Positions 18,223 through 26,713 of a DNA stretch of 64,000 nucleotides are shown piece after piece. Under the pieces are notes generated by a model. It was not told the origin of the DNA. It saw only the letters and a program-made list of their open reading frames with translations, and did not search any database. This DNA comes from Natrinema sp. SYSU A 869 (GTDB lineage: Archaea > Halobacteriota > Halobacteria > Halobacteriales > Natrialbaceae): the NCBI RefSeq assembly GCF_019879105.1, contig NZ_CP082249.1, positions 124,001 to 188,000 on the forward strand, written 5' to 3'. A program made the position numbers and the translations under genes. How positions within the stretch are numbered: position 1 is the first letter of the stretch; the number at the start of each line of letters is the position of its first letter.

Positions 18223-19347
18223 ATGAAAGCCATTGCAGTTACGCCCGGGGCGGGTGTTCCCGAGGTCGTCGAGCGGCCCGTTCCCGAACCGGAATCAGGC
18301 GAAGCGCTCGTGCGGATTTGTCGCGTGGGCGTCGACGGCACTGATTACGAGGTCATCCGCGGAACGCACGGCGGCGTCCCGGACGGAGACGATCGATTGG
18401 TTCTCGGTCACGAAGCCGTGGGTGTCGTCGAAGAGGCGAACGGAACGGCCCTCGAGGAGGGCCAGTACGTCGTCCCAACGGTTCGACGACCGCCCGCCGA
18501 CGTCGAGACCAACGAGTACTTCGAGCGCGGTGAGCCCGACATGGCCCCTGACGGCGAGTACGTCGAACGCGGTATCGTCGGGGCGCACGGATTCATGGCC
18601 GAGTACATCACGAGTCCGGCTGACGACCTCGTCCCGATTCCGGCCGAACTAGCGCAGTGGGGCTTTCTCGTCGAGCCGATCAGTATCACTGAGAAAGCGA
18701 TCGAGCACGCCCGCGCGACTCGCTCGGCGTTCGACTGGCGGCCCGAGTCCGCACTCGTCCTCGGCACCGGCTCGCTGGGGCTGTTGACCACCGCGATGTT
18801 CACACAAACGCTTGACTACGACCGGGTCTACTGTCTCGGTCGGTCCGACCGACCGGATCCGACGATCGACATCGTCGAGCGACTCGGCGCGACCTACATC
18901 GACTCGCGGGAGACACCGGTCCCCGAGATCCCGGACGTCCACGAGCCGATGGACATCGTTTACGAAGCGACCGGCCACGCGAAACACGCGTTCGAGTCGA
19001 TCGAGGCGCTCGCTCCCAACGGCGTTGCTGCGCTGCTCGGTGTCCCTGACGACTGGTCGTTCGAGGTCGAGGGTGGCCGTCTCCACCGCGAACTGGTCCT
19101 CCACAACAAGTCCCTCGTTGGCAGCGTCAACTCCAATTACGGCCACTTCGAGGCGGCCATCGACACCCTCTCAGGACTTCCCAACTGGGTGCTCGAGGAG
19201 ACCGTCTCCGGCGTTTACGGCCTCGAATCAGTCGATCGGGCGTTCCCAGAAGCGACTGCACCCGTCGCGGCGGCCGGGCACGGGTCGGCAGCAAGTTCGG
19301 ATGACGACACGACTATAAAAACGGCGGTCGAATTCGAAGACATATGA
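18223..19347 (+). CDS. gdh: Glucose 1-dehydrogenase (medium-chain, zinc)
   Basis: The 374-residue enzyme oxidises glucose to gluconolactone with NAD(P)+, the first step of the semiphosphorylated Entner-Doudoroff pathway in haloarchaea. Catalytic-zinc residues match the halophilic enzyme: D38 (in GVDGTD) in place of the usual Cys, H63 and E64 in LGHEA, and E151 in LVEPISIT. The structural-zinc lobe has no cysteines. The Rossmann motif VLGTGSLGLL is near residue 188. Its stop overlaps the gfcR start by four bases (ATGA), so they form an operon. The ATG is placed for a leaderless transcript. Confidence 0.95.
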   Translation: MKAIAVTPGAGVPEVVERPVPEPESGEALVRICRVGVDGTDYEVIRGTHGGVPDGDDRLVLGHEAVGVVEEANGTALEEGQYVVPTVRRPPADVETNEYFERGEPDMAPDGEYVERGIVGAHGFMAEYITSPADDLVPIPAELAQWGFLVEPISITEKAIEHARATRSAFDWRPESALVLGTGSLGLLTTAMFTQTLDYDRVYCLGRSDRPDPTIDIVERLGATYIDSRETPVPEIPDVHEPMDIVYEATGHAKHAFESIEALAPNGVAALLGVPDDWSFEVEGGRLHRELVLHNKSLVGSVNSNYGHFEAAIDTLSGLPNWVLEETVSGVYGLESVDRAFPEATAPVAAAGHGSAASSDDDTTIKTAVEFEDI

Positions 19348-19997
19348 AAAACGTCGACGACCTCATCGAGAGCGCGGCCGAACTCGCGGCCCGCGGACTC
19401 TCGAAGGGCGAAATCGCGGACGAGCTGAACGTTTCCCGGGAGACCGCGAGCTGGCTCGTCGAGCGCAGCAGTACGACACCGCAGCCAACCGATCAGGCAG
19501 CTGAACCACCGGAAAACGGCGGGGGTGGCCCACAGGACATCCACGTCGACTGGTCCGCAATCGGCCGGGACAGCAAGCGAATGAGTGCCATCGCCTCAGC
19601 GATGGCCGACATGCTCGCCAAACACGGCGACGACATCGATCTGACGATCGGGATCGAGAAGGCCGGCGGCCCCATCGCCACCCTCGTCGCGCGCGAACTC
19701 GAGACCGATCTCGGGACCTACACCCCCGCGAAACACCAGTGGGAAGAGGGCGATATCGAGGAACTCGGCGGCACGTTCAGCCGGAACTTCGCCGGTATCC
19801 GCGATCGGGAGTGTTACATTGTCGACGACACCATCACCAGCGGCACCACCATGCGCGAGACCATCGAGGCCATCCGCTCCGAGGGCGGGAAACCCCTCGC
19901 CTGTGTCGTCCTCGCCGATAAACAGGGACTCGAGGAACTCGAGGGCGTCCCCATCTACTCGCTGTTGCAGGTCATCAGCGTCGGTAAGGACGACTGA
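19344..19997 (+). CDS. gfcR: GfcR-type sugar metabolism regulator (HTH-phosphoribosyltransferase fold)
   Basis: The 217-residue protein joins an N-terminal helix-turn-helix (residues 1-45, with LSKGEIADELNVSRETASWLV) to a type I phosphoribosyltransferase domain. The PRPP loop IVDDTITSGTTM is near residues 159-170. Such PyrE-like fusions were renamed GfcR after work in Haloferax volcanii showed they activate glycolytic and gluconeogenic genes. Overlap with gdh supports a role in glucose catabolism and probable autoregulation. Confidence 0.9.
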   Translation: MKNVDDLIESAAELAARGLSKGEIADELNVSRETASWLVERSSTTPQPTDQAAEPPENGGGGPQDIHVDWSAIGRDSKRMSAIASAMADMLAKHGDDIDLTIGIEKAGGPIATLVARELETDLGTYTPAKHQWEEGDIEELGGTFSRNFAGIRDRECYIVDDTITSGTTMRETIEAIRSEGGKPLACVVLADKQGLEELEGVPIYSLLQVISVGKDD

Positions 19998-20141
19998 TCG
20001 CTCGCGCGGACATCGCCATGCCGCCGTGTCGGCACCCGGCGCGAGTCCCATCTCTATTATCGACAGGGCATTCTCCGCCCCAGCGCACCGTTCCACCAAC
20101 GATATACCCCCTACGCAAAAAATTGTATCCAGCCCTCTACC

Positions 20142-21296
20142 ATGAGCGATACAGACCATGCGGCGGTGTTGCGACGGCAATTCCTGAGAACGTCCGGAAC
20201 GATCGGAACGGTCGCAGTCGCGGGTTGTTCGCGCCTGGACCTGCGCGATGAGTCGAACGCGAATCAGTCGAACGAGCAGGACGGCGAGGAGACGGACGAC
20301 GACCGGGCGGCATCCGTTTCGGTTCACGAAGACGTCACGTATGCAGCGCGCGACGCGGGCGAGATGAAACTCGATCTATACGTCCCGGAGACTGACGAAA
20401 ACCCGCCGCTCGTCGTCTATATCCACGGCGGTGGATGGGTCTTCGAAACTCGAAAGAACGCACCAGATCTGGCGCGGTACGCCGCAGAGTGGGGGTGTGC
20501 GATAACCAGCGTGAGTTACCGATTAGCGGCGATTCCGGACGACGCCGATTTCCCGACCGAAAGCATCGAGAACAATCCGACGCCGAGGGGCGTCTTCCCG
20601 GACCAGATTATCGACGTGAAGGCCGCGATCAGGTGGCTCCGAGCGAACGCCGACGAGTACGGCTTCGACGCGGCCCGCGTCGCGACGTGGGGCGCGTCGG
20701 CCGGTGGTCACTTGGCAGCCCTCGCTGGCACCCTCGATGACATCGAGACCCTCCCCGGAGACGCCTATCCGGACGACGCCATCGCGAAAGTCGTCGCCCC
20801 CGACCAGTCGGGCACCGTGCAGGCGGTCGTTGACTGGTATGGCATCAGTGACCTCCTCGAACTTCCGAGTCAACCGGACGGATTCGAATCGTTCCTCCTC
20901 GGTGGGGACGTCTCGGAGAATCGGGACAAAGCCAAGCGGGCGAGTCCGACGACCTACGTCGGTCCGGAGACGCCGCCGTTCCTCATCACGCACGGCCGCG
21001 AGGACCAGGTCGTCTCCATCCGGCAGAGCCGACTACTGTTCGAGGCGCTGCAAGCGTCCGCCGTCGGCGCGACGATGTACGAACTCCACGACTTGGGTCA
21101 CGTTTTCGGGGCAGAGTCGGAACGAACGGCGATGGAGCAACTCATTGTGGACCCGCGGCCCGCGCAAACGGTCACCGCGACCGCCCACCTCGAGGCCGGA
21201 GCCGAAACCGGAGCGTCAACGGACGGGTTGCTCGAGCGCGCCCCGCCCGCGGGACCGGACGCGATCGAGCAATTCCTCGATCGGACGATCGCGTGA
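20142..21296 (+). CDS. Secreted lipoprotein alpha/beta hydrolase (esterase)
   Basis: The 384-residue protein begins with a Tat-type signal (LRRQFLRTSGTIGTVAVAGC) ending at a lipobox cysteine near residue 27, so it is probably anchored outside the membrane. An acidic low-complexity linker follows. The hydrolase domain shows the oxyanion motif YIHGGGWVFE, the nucleophile GASAGGHLAALAG, an Asp in HGREDQVVSI, and His in LHDLGHVFG. This is the hormone-sensitive-lipase/carboxylesterase type (HGGG). The C-terminal 60 residues after the catalytic His are an unusual acidic/Ala-rich extension. Confidence 0.88.
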   Translation: MSDTDHAAVLRRQFLRTSGTIGTVAVAGCSRLDLRDESNANQSNEQDGEETDDDRAASVSVHEDVTYAARDAGEMKLDLYVPETDENPPLVVYIHGGGWVFETRKNAPDLARYAAEWGCAITSVSYRLAAIPDDADFPTESIENNPTPRGVFPDQIIDVKAAIRWLRANADEYGFDAARVATWGASAGGHLAALAGTLDDIETLPGDAYPDDAIAKVVAPDQSGTVQAVVDWYGISDLLELPSQPDGFESFLLGGDVSENRDKAKRASPTTYVGPETPPFLITHGREDQVVSIRQSRLLFEALQASAVGATMYELHDLGHVFGAESERTAMEQLIVDPRPAQTVTATAHLEAGAETGASTDGLLERAPPAGPDAIEQFLDRTIA

Positions 21297-21368
21297 CAGC
21301 GGTCGGCCAAGAACCGTCGCCCAGTCATGACTGGCTGCGGGAGCTGTGAGACGGATGAGACCTGTGAT

Positions 21369-21374
21369 AAAAAA
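21369..21374 (-). terminator. T-run terminator downstream of tfb
   Basis: A run of six A (six T on the minus strand) lies about 28 bases after the tfb stop, in the gap between convergent genes. It may act on both. Confidence 0.4.
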
Positions 21375-21401
21375 GTCGATCAGCGTCGGTGAGCGGACGG
21401 C

Positions 21402-22364
21402 TTAGCCGTGAATTCCCATCGCTTCGATCTGTTCCTGATACCGGTTCCGGATCGTCACCTCGGTCACCTGTGCGACATCGGCAACCTCGCGTTGGGTCTT
21501 CTTCTCGTTGCAGAGCAGGGACGCAGCGTAGATTGCGGCCGCGGCGTAGCCCGTTGGTGACTTCCCGGAGAGCAGTCCTTCCTCGGCCGTCTTCTCGATG
21601 ATCTCGTTGGCCTTGGTCTGGACCTCTTCGGACAGTTCGAGTTCAGAACAGAAGCGCGGGACGTACTTTTTCGGGTCGACGGGACGCATCTCGAGGCCGA
21701 GTTCCTGCGAGATGTATCGATACGTGCGACCGATCTCTTTGCGTTCGACGCGGGAGACTTCCGAGATTTCCTCGAGCGAGCGGGGAATCCCTTCCTTTCG
21801 ACAGGCGGCGTACAGTGCGGACGTCGCGACACCTTCGATCGAACGCCCGCGGATGAGGTCTTCCTTGAGCGCACGTCGGTAGATGACGGACGCGACCTCG
21901 CGGACCGAGCGCGGGACGCCCAGTGCGGAGGCCATCCGATCGATCTCACTGAGTGCGAACTGCAGGTTGCGCTCGCCGGCGTCTTTGGTGCGGATGCGTT
22001 CCTGCCACTTCCGCAGTCGGTGCATCTGGCTGCGCTTTTTCGAGGAAATAGAGCGCCCGTAGGCGTCCTTGTCCTTCCAGTCGATGGTCGTCGTCAGTCC
22101 CTTGTCGTGCATCGTCTGTGTCGTCGGCGCGCCGACGCGGGACTTCTCCTGTCGTTCCTGGTGGTTGAACGCCCGCCACTCCGGGCCAGGATCGATTTGT
22201 TCTTCCTCCACGACGAGCCCACAGTCTTCACAGATGAGCTCACCCCGGTCGGAGTCCTTAACGAGATTATCCGATTCACACTCGGGGCAGGCACGTACCC
22301 CCTCTTGATCCTCGGTCTCGTCCGTCTCGCGCGTTCGCTCCCGCTGGCGGGTGGACCGTGTCAT
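21402..22364 (-). CDS. tfb: Transcription initiation factor IIB (TFB)
   Basis: The 320-residue general factor bridges TBP-TATA complexes and RNA polymerase. The zinc ribbon has C26/C29 and C45/C48. The B-finger region is [30 protein letters not shown]. Two cyclin repeats contain [16 protein letters not shown] and [19 protein letters not shown], with the TFB hallmark [17 protein letters not shown] in the second. Haloarchaea carry several TFBs; which paralogue this is cannot be told. The TATA box spacing suggests a near-leaderless start. Confidence 0.97.
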   Translation of the reverse strand: MTRSTRQRERTRETDETEDQEGVRACPECESDNLVKDSDRGELICEDCGLVVEEEQIDPGPEWRAFNHQERQEKSRVGAPTTQTMHDKGLTTTIDWKDKDAYGRSISSKKRSQMHRLRKWQERIRTKDAGERNLQFALSEIDRMASALGVPRSVREVASVIYRRALKEDLIRGRSIEGVATSALYAACRKEGIPRSLEEISEVSRVERKEIGRTYRYISQELGLEMRPVDPKKYVPRFCSELELSEEVQTKANEIIEKTAEEGLLSGKSPTGYAAAAIYAASLLCNEKKTQREVADVAQVTEVTIRNRYQEQIEAMGIHG

Positions 22365-22390
22365 CGCACTTTATAGTAGTATCACCATAC

Positions 22391-22400
22391 TATATAAATA
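22391..22400 (-). promoter_or_regulatory. TATA box of tfb
   Basis: The minus strand reads tatttatata about 30 bases before the ATG at 22364, in an AT-rich promoter patch spanning about 22372-22405. Confidence 0.6.
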
Positions 22401-22526
22401 TTTGGTGGGGGTGTTTCGGTTACTGCACCGAATCCGCCGAAAACAGCCAGTAGGGAGGTTAAAAGTCGAAGTTTACGATTCGGAACCGGAACACCTTTAT
22501 CCGGGACCAGCCGATCAGACGGACGA

Positions 22527-23120
22527 ATGCCGGTCATCGAGTGCGACGTCGAGGCGGCTCGCGAACGACTCGAGGCGGCGGGTGTCGCCGTCGACTCGGG
22601 AAACACTGACCACGAACGTTGGCGGGCGAGCCGCGGCGGCGCGACCGCCATCGCCTACGACGATAAGGTCGTCATCCAGGGATCGGACCCGCGCGACATC
22701 GAAGCACTGCTCCGCGAAGGCGGCGGCCGCGCCCACGTCTATTTCGACGGCGGCTCCCGAGGCAATCCCGGCCCGGCCGCGATCGGCTGGGTGATTGTCA
22801 CCGGCGACGGCATCGTCGCCGAGGGCGGCGAGACGATTGGAACGGCGACGAACAATCAGGCCGAGTACGAGGCGCTGATCGCGGCGCTCGAGGCCGCGCG
22901 CGACTACGGCTACGACGAGGTTCATATCCGCGGTGACTCTGAACTCATCGTCAAGCAGGTCCGCGGCGAGTACGACACCAACAACCCCGAACTCCGCGAG
23001 AAGCGCGTGACCGTCCACGAACTACTGCGGCCGTTCGATGAGTGGACGCTGGAATACGTTCCTCGAGAGGTCAACGATCGTGCGGACGGTCTCGTGAACG
23101 AGGCGCTCGACCAGGCCTAG
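22527..23120 (+). CDS. rnhA: Ribonuclease HI
   Basis: The 197-residue enzyme degrades RNA in RNA-DNA hybrids. The catalytic core starts near residue 70: D74 in VYFDGGSRGNPGP, E114 in NNQAEYEAL, and D137 in IRGDSELIVKQV, with a late Asp in REVNDRADGLVNEALDQA. The N-terminal about 65 residues form a small alpha/beta domain found in haloarchaeal homologues. In related genomes a 'rnhA operon protein' gene follows directly; here that gene is displaced about 1.4 kb. Confidence 0.95.
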   Translation: MPVIECDVEAARERLEAAGVAVDSGNTDHERWRASRGGATAIAYDDKVVIQGSDPRDIEALLREGGGRAHVYFDGGSRGNPGPAAIGWVIVTGDGIVAEGGETIGTATNNQAEYEALIAALEAARDYGYDEVHIRGDSELIVKQVRGEYDTNNPELREKRVTVHELLRPFDEWTLEYVPREVNDRADGLVNEALDQA

Positions 23121-23519
23121 ATTTGCTCAGTATAGGCGAGCGACGTCTCACTTCGGACTGATTAGCCGGCGTGTGCGGCGCGCGCTGGCGGCTGGCCGAA
23201 CGCCAGTGAGGGCGGCCGATGATACTATGCGAGGTCCTCGCGAGCGTGTGAGCGAAGTCGTTTGAGACGGCAAAGCCGCCTCGTGAGCGAAAAATCGAAG
23301 ATTTTTCAGAGCTTGTCAGAGCGTGCTCTGACAGTGGATGAGCGAATAGCGAGGGACCCGCGGTCCCTCGGACCATTCGCGCGGTAACGCCGGGCGAAGA
23401 CGCCGGAGGCGTGAGCGTTAGCAGTAGTTGGTAATACGGTTTCTTTATTTAAAGTTGGTCATGAAACTCGCGGTAAGTTCAGGAAGTAGATCTATCACCG
23501 AGCTCGGAGTTTCGTAGCG
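23121..23519. repeat. Cluster of short inverted repeats between rnhA and the acetyltransferase gene
   Basis: At least six hairpins are packed in 23185-23412: arms of six bases at 23229-23241, aaaaatc/gattttt with loop gaa at 23290-23306, a perfect 9-bp stem at 23314-23333, and a perfect 9-bp stem at 23350-23370 nested inside gcgaat/attcgc. The word tgagcgaa recurs between stems. No open reading frame has coding character here. Confidence 0.75.
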
Positions 23520-24083
23520 TCAGTTATCGCTCAGATCTTTTACTACGGTCGCGGGGTTGCCTTGTACGACGGCCTCGTCGGGAACATCCTCGGTCACGAC
23601 TGCTCCGGAGGCGATGACGCTGTCGTCTCCGACAGTCACACCGGGATTAATAACAGCCTTCCCACCGATCCAGACGTTGTCACCGATTGTAACCGGTTTA
23701 GCGTACTCTGACCCTTTGATTCGCTCGGTGGCGTCGAGCGGATGGGTCGCCGTGTAGATGTGGACGCCAGGTGCGATCATGCAGTTCCGACCGATCTCTA
23801 CTCGGCCCGCATCCAAAATGACACAGTCGAAGTTTGCGTAGAAGTTCTCACCGACGTGGATATTGTATCCATAGTCACAGCGAAATGGAGGCTCGATCTG
23901 ACAGTCCTCGCCTACCGACCCAAAGAGGTCTTCTATCAGATCTCGCCGTTCAGTTTGGTTGTCAGGTGCCGTGTTATTGTATTGACTTGTTAGGTCTCGC
24001 ACACGGTTCCGGTCGGCCACAAGCTCGGGGTCGGTCGGGTCGTACAGCTCCCCGTCCAGCATCTTTTCTTTTTCCCTACTCAT
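23520..24083 (-). CDS. maa: Maltose/galactoside O-acetyltransferase family protein
   Basis: The 187-residue protein starts [22 protein letters not shown], the Mac N-terminal domain (about residues 1-55). A left-handed beta-helix of hexapeptide repeats follows, with the catalytic His in [14 protein letters not shown] and the trimer end [30 protein letters not shown]. It transfers acetyl groups from acetyl-CoA to sugars. The ATG at 24083 matches the family start. The gene is flanked on both sides by hairpin clusters and faces the opposite way from its neighbours, which suggests later insertion. Confidence 0.93.
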   Translation of the reverse strand: MSREKEKMLDGELYDPTDPELVADRNRVRDLTSQYNNTAPDNQTERRDLIEDLFGSVGEDCQIEPPFRCDYGYNIHVGENFYANFDCVILDAGRVEIGRNCMIAPGVHIYTATHPLDATERIKGSEYAKPVTIGDNVWIGGKAVINPGVTVGDDSVIASGAVVTEDVPDEAVVQGNPATVVKDLSDN

Positions 24084-24489
24084 GGCTGCCACCGGGCACT
24101 CCCATCCCAATAGGTGTTTCTGATGACACCTCGTATCGTTCAGTTCGCATCTGTAGTTACCAAATCGTCCGATTCGGTTTCAGAATACTTTCTGAATAAA
24201 GAAATCGTGTTACTATCTACTGTTAGCGCGGAACCGGAGTTCCGCGAGCAGTCGAACGGGTGCGAAGCACCCGTGAGACGACGGTGAAACCGTCCCACAG
24301 CGCCCGTGCGGAGAAATCGGCTGGGGAGGGCGTGGCGATTCCCTGTTCCCATGGTGGAAGGACACTTCTTCTCACCCCCAGAATCCACTGCTCCATTCAC
24401 ACTCTCACCCGATCAGCAGAAAACTCGAGAGGGCACACCACAGAAGCGGATCGGCAAGCGGAAAACCGGTCGAGTACATACGTTCTCCT
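24084..24489. repeat. Second hairpin cluster, upstream of the acetyltransferase gene
   Basis: Three perfect hairpins follow each other: cgcggaac/gttccgcg at 24227-24246 (loop cgga), acgggtgc/gcacccgt at 24255-24273 (loop gaa) and gacggt/accgtc at 24280-24294 (loop gaa). The rest of the gap (24084-24220) is AT-richer than its surroundings and should hold the acetyltransferase promoter. 24300-24489 leads to the next gene and shows nothing recognisable. Confidence 0.75.
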
Positions 24490-25128
24490 ATGGCCGATCC
24501 GAACGCAGTCGACGCCGACGGTGTGGACGACGAGCCGGACGCAGACCCCGCCGACGATCGTGAGAATCGAAGCGAGGAACTCCCCAGAGAGGTCGTCGAC
24601 GAAGCCGAACGGCTGACGCGACTCGAGCGAACTGCGGTCGACGAAAACGAGATCGAGGCCTACGAGGACCGGCGCGACGAGTTGCTCGATGACCACGACT
24701 TCACCGCCCGCATCCGTGACGACGGCGACGACGTGCTCGTACTCCATCCCGAGGAGTGGCACGAGGACGGGGTTATCCGGACCGACCGAATCGAAGACAT
24801 CGACCGCGCGCTCGAGATTCCACTCGAGGGATCCGAGAATCCGGACGACTGGGAGTCAGTCGACGAATACAATCGAGAGCTCGTCGCGGCGGTCAGGGAG
24901 GGTCACGGCGACGTTCACGGCGACAACGCAGCGTTGCTCGCCGATTTCGCTGGCAACCACTACGCGAAGCCGATGGACACGCTGACCAGCGAGGAGCTCA
25001 CGGAGTTTCGCACGGACTACGTGGTTCGGAACGCTTGGCCGTCGGAAAAACAACAGAAAGTGATCGCGGAATCGATAAGTCTGGTCTTCGAGACGGCAGA
25101 GGAGCCGGTCTCGGAGGGCCAGTTCTAG
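24490..25128 (+). CDS. Haloarchaeal 'rnhA operon protein' (DUF7108-like)
   Basis: The 212-residue, very acidic protein starts with a disordered stretch (MADPNAVDADGVDDEPDADP). A conserved domain follows with LPREVVDEAERLTRLERTAVDENEIEAYEDRRDELL, a DDVLVLHPEEWHEDGVI strand and a final helical part with LADFAGNHYAKPMDTLTSEELTEFRTDYVVRNAWPSEKQQ. Haloarchaeal genome annotations call this the rnhA operon protein; function is unknown. Its stop overlaps that of the convergent padR gene. Confidence 0.75.
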   Translation: MADPNAVDADGVDDEPDADPADDRENRSEELPREVVDEAERLTRLERTAVDENEIEAYEDRRDELLDDHDFTARIRDDGDDVLVLHPEEWHEDGVIRTDRIEDIDRALEIPLEGSENPDDWESVDEYNRELVAAVREGHGDVHGDNAALLADFAGNHYAKPMDTLTSEELTEFRTDYVVRNAWPSEKQQKVIAESISLVFETAEEPVSEGQF

Positions 25129-25484
25129 TAGCTGTTTTCGACGATTTCGCGGATCTCGTCGGCACGGTCGTCGCCCGTGACGACCTTCGAGAGGGACCAC
25201 TGGATGCCGTCGAGGACGGCGTCGTAGCCGTCGTCAGTCAGCGAATACTGGTTGGTTCGCTTGTCGAGTTCACTCTTCTCGACCAGTCCCAGATCGACGA
25301 GTTCGTCGAGGTTGGGGTAGAGTCGGCCGTGGTTGACTTCCGTGCCGTAGTAGTCCTCGAGTTCGCGTTTGATCGCTAGGCCGTACATCGGCTCCTTAGC
25401 GAGGATGACGAGGATGTTGTTCTGGAAGGCTGTGAGTTCGCGTGCAATACTCTGTTCGCCGGTGATTGATTGAGCCTCTGACAT
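25125..25484 (-). CDS. PadR-family transcriptional regulator
   Basis: The 119-residue protein has a winged helix of the PadR type: ELTAFQNNILVILAKEPMYGLAIKRELEDYYGTEVNHGRLYPNLDELVDLGLVEK, then a wing (RTNQYSLTDDGYDAV) and a short C-terminal dimerisation helix. PadR proteins often repress phenolic-acid or drug-response genes, but haloarchaeal targets are unknown. A cttaaatag TATA box 26 bases before the ATG indicates a leaderless message. Confidence 0.9.
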   Translation of the reverse strand: MSEAQSITGEQSIARELTAFQNNILVILAKEPMYGLAIKRELEDYYGTEVNHGRLYPNLDELVDLGLVEKSELDKRTNQYSLTDDGYDAVLDGIQWSLSKVVTGDDRADEIREIVENSY

Positions 25485-25505
25485 ACGTGTGTTAATGTCA
25501 CCAGA

Positions 25506-25514
25506 CTATTTAAG
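25506..25514 (-). promoter_or_regulatory. TATA box of the padR-type gene
   Basis: The minus-strand sequence cttaaatag is centred about 26 bases before the ATG at 25484. Confidence 0.55.
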
Positions 25515-25689
25515 ACTTGTCAACTAATCCTTCGTATCAGTCGGTTGGACAGGCCGCTACCGACCACTACACCGCCGGACACTGGTGTATGTGCCCGATT
25601 CATGTCTATTTGGTATCTGGCAACCGTCACGTAGTTAGTGACACTCGATTACGAAAGTACTTTTTGATCGACCGTGGATTCTCAGGTAC

Positions 25690-26220
25690 ATGGTCAACCT
25701 CTGGGAAGACCTCGAGACTGGACCGAATCCGCCAGAAGAGATCTACGCCGTCGTGGAGTGTCTCAAGGGCGAGCGCAACAAGTACGAGTACGACAAGGAC
25801 GTGCCTGGCGTCGTCTTAGACCGCGTGCTTCACAGCAACGTGCACTATCCGAGCGACTACGGCTTCATTCCGCAGTCGTACTACGACGACGAGGACCCCT
25901 TCGACGTGCTCGTGCTCGTCGAGGATCAGACGTTCCCCGGCTGCATCATCGAGGCCCGTCCCGTCGCGCTGATGAAGATGGACGACGACGGCGAACAGGA
26001 CGACAAGGTCATCGCCGTCCCAAGCGAGGATCCGCGCTACGATCACATCGACGATCTCGACGATATCACCCAGCAGCAACTCGACGAGATCGACGAGTTC
26101 TTCGCGACCTACAAGAATCTCGAAGAAGGCAAGGAAGTCGAGACGCAGGGGTGGGAGGACAAGCAGGCAGCCTACGATGCGATCGAGCACGCCCAGGATC
26201 TCTACGACGAGAACTTCTAG
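25690..26220 (+). CDS. ppa: Inorganic pyrophosphatase (family I)
   Basis: The 176-residue soluble enzyme hydrolyses pyrophosphate, pulling biosynthetic reactions forward. Family I residues are in ERNKYEYDKD, YPSDYGFIPQSYYDDEDPFDVLVLV (metal-binding Asp cluster), and GEQDDKVIAVPSEDPRYDHI. Length matches hexameric archaeal enzymes. A TATA-like region lies about 30 bases before the ATG. Confidence 0.97.
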   Translation: MVNLWEDLETGPNPPEEIYAVVECLKGERNKYEYDKDVPGVVLDRVLHSNVHYPSDYGFIPQSYYDDEDPFDVLVLVEDQTFPGCIIEARPVALMKMDDDGEQDDKVIAVPSEDPRYDHIDDLDDITQQQLDEIDEFFATYKNLEEGKEVETQGWEDKQAAYDAIEHAQDLYDENF

Positions 26221-26381
26221 AGTCGAACTCGACGAGAGCGTTTCGGCACCGCGTCTGCGGTATATCCTTTCTTCTGTCGTCGCCGTCGCAAGCGGATACC
26301 CGAGAGTTATCCGTACCCGACCGGGACATGCGTTATGAGCATGGGTAATTTTATCCCCGCTCCCGCCGTAGTCATTCCTGT

Positions 26382-26516
26382 ATGGCAGCATCCGATTCCA
26401 GTCCGGAAACGGCATCATCGGCCGACGACACGGCCGAATCCGCCGTCGGCATGGCCCACCCCACGGTCGTTCCGACCAACTTCAATCCCGAGGACTCGAG
26501 CGACCACGACTCGTAG
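26382..26516 (+). CDS. Very small acidic protein (44 aa), unknown
   Basis: The frame ATG...TAG encodes 44 residues rich in Ser, Asp and Ala, with a more ordered core GMAHPTVVPTNFNPEDSS. Most third positions are G or C, as in neighbouring genes. A TATA-like ttttatc lies about 33 bases before the ATG. It could be a genuine haloarchaeal small protein; no family is recognised. Confidence 0.4.
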   Translation: MAASDSSPETASSADDTAESAVGMAHPTVVPTNFNPEDSSDHDS

Positions 26517-26713
26517 CCGCCCATCGCCCTCGAGCCCGCTCGACGGTCCTCGAATGGCTTCCGGGAACCTGCCCGCCGCCACCCTCGTCGGTTGATCGCT
26601 CGTCGCCGCGATTCATCATTGGTGACTGTCAAACCGACACACGGAGTGTCAGCCATTCGCAAAACACTGTCTCGAAACGAACCTTCTTGTATGCGGTCGA
26701 ACTACGTCCGTCC

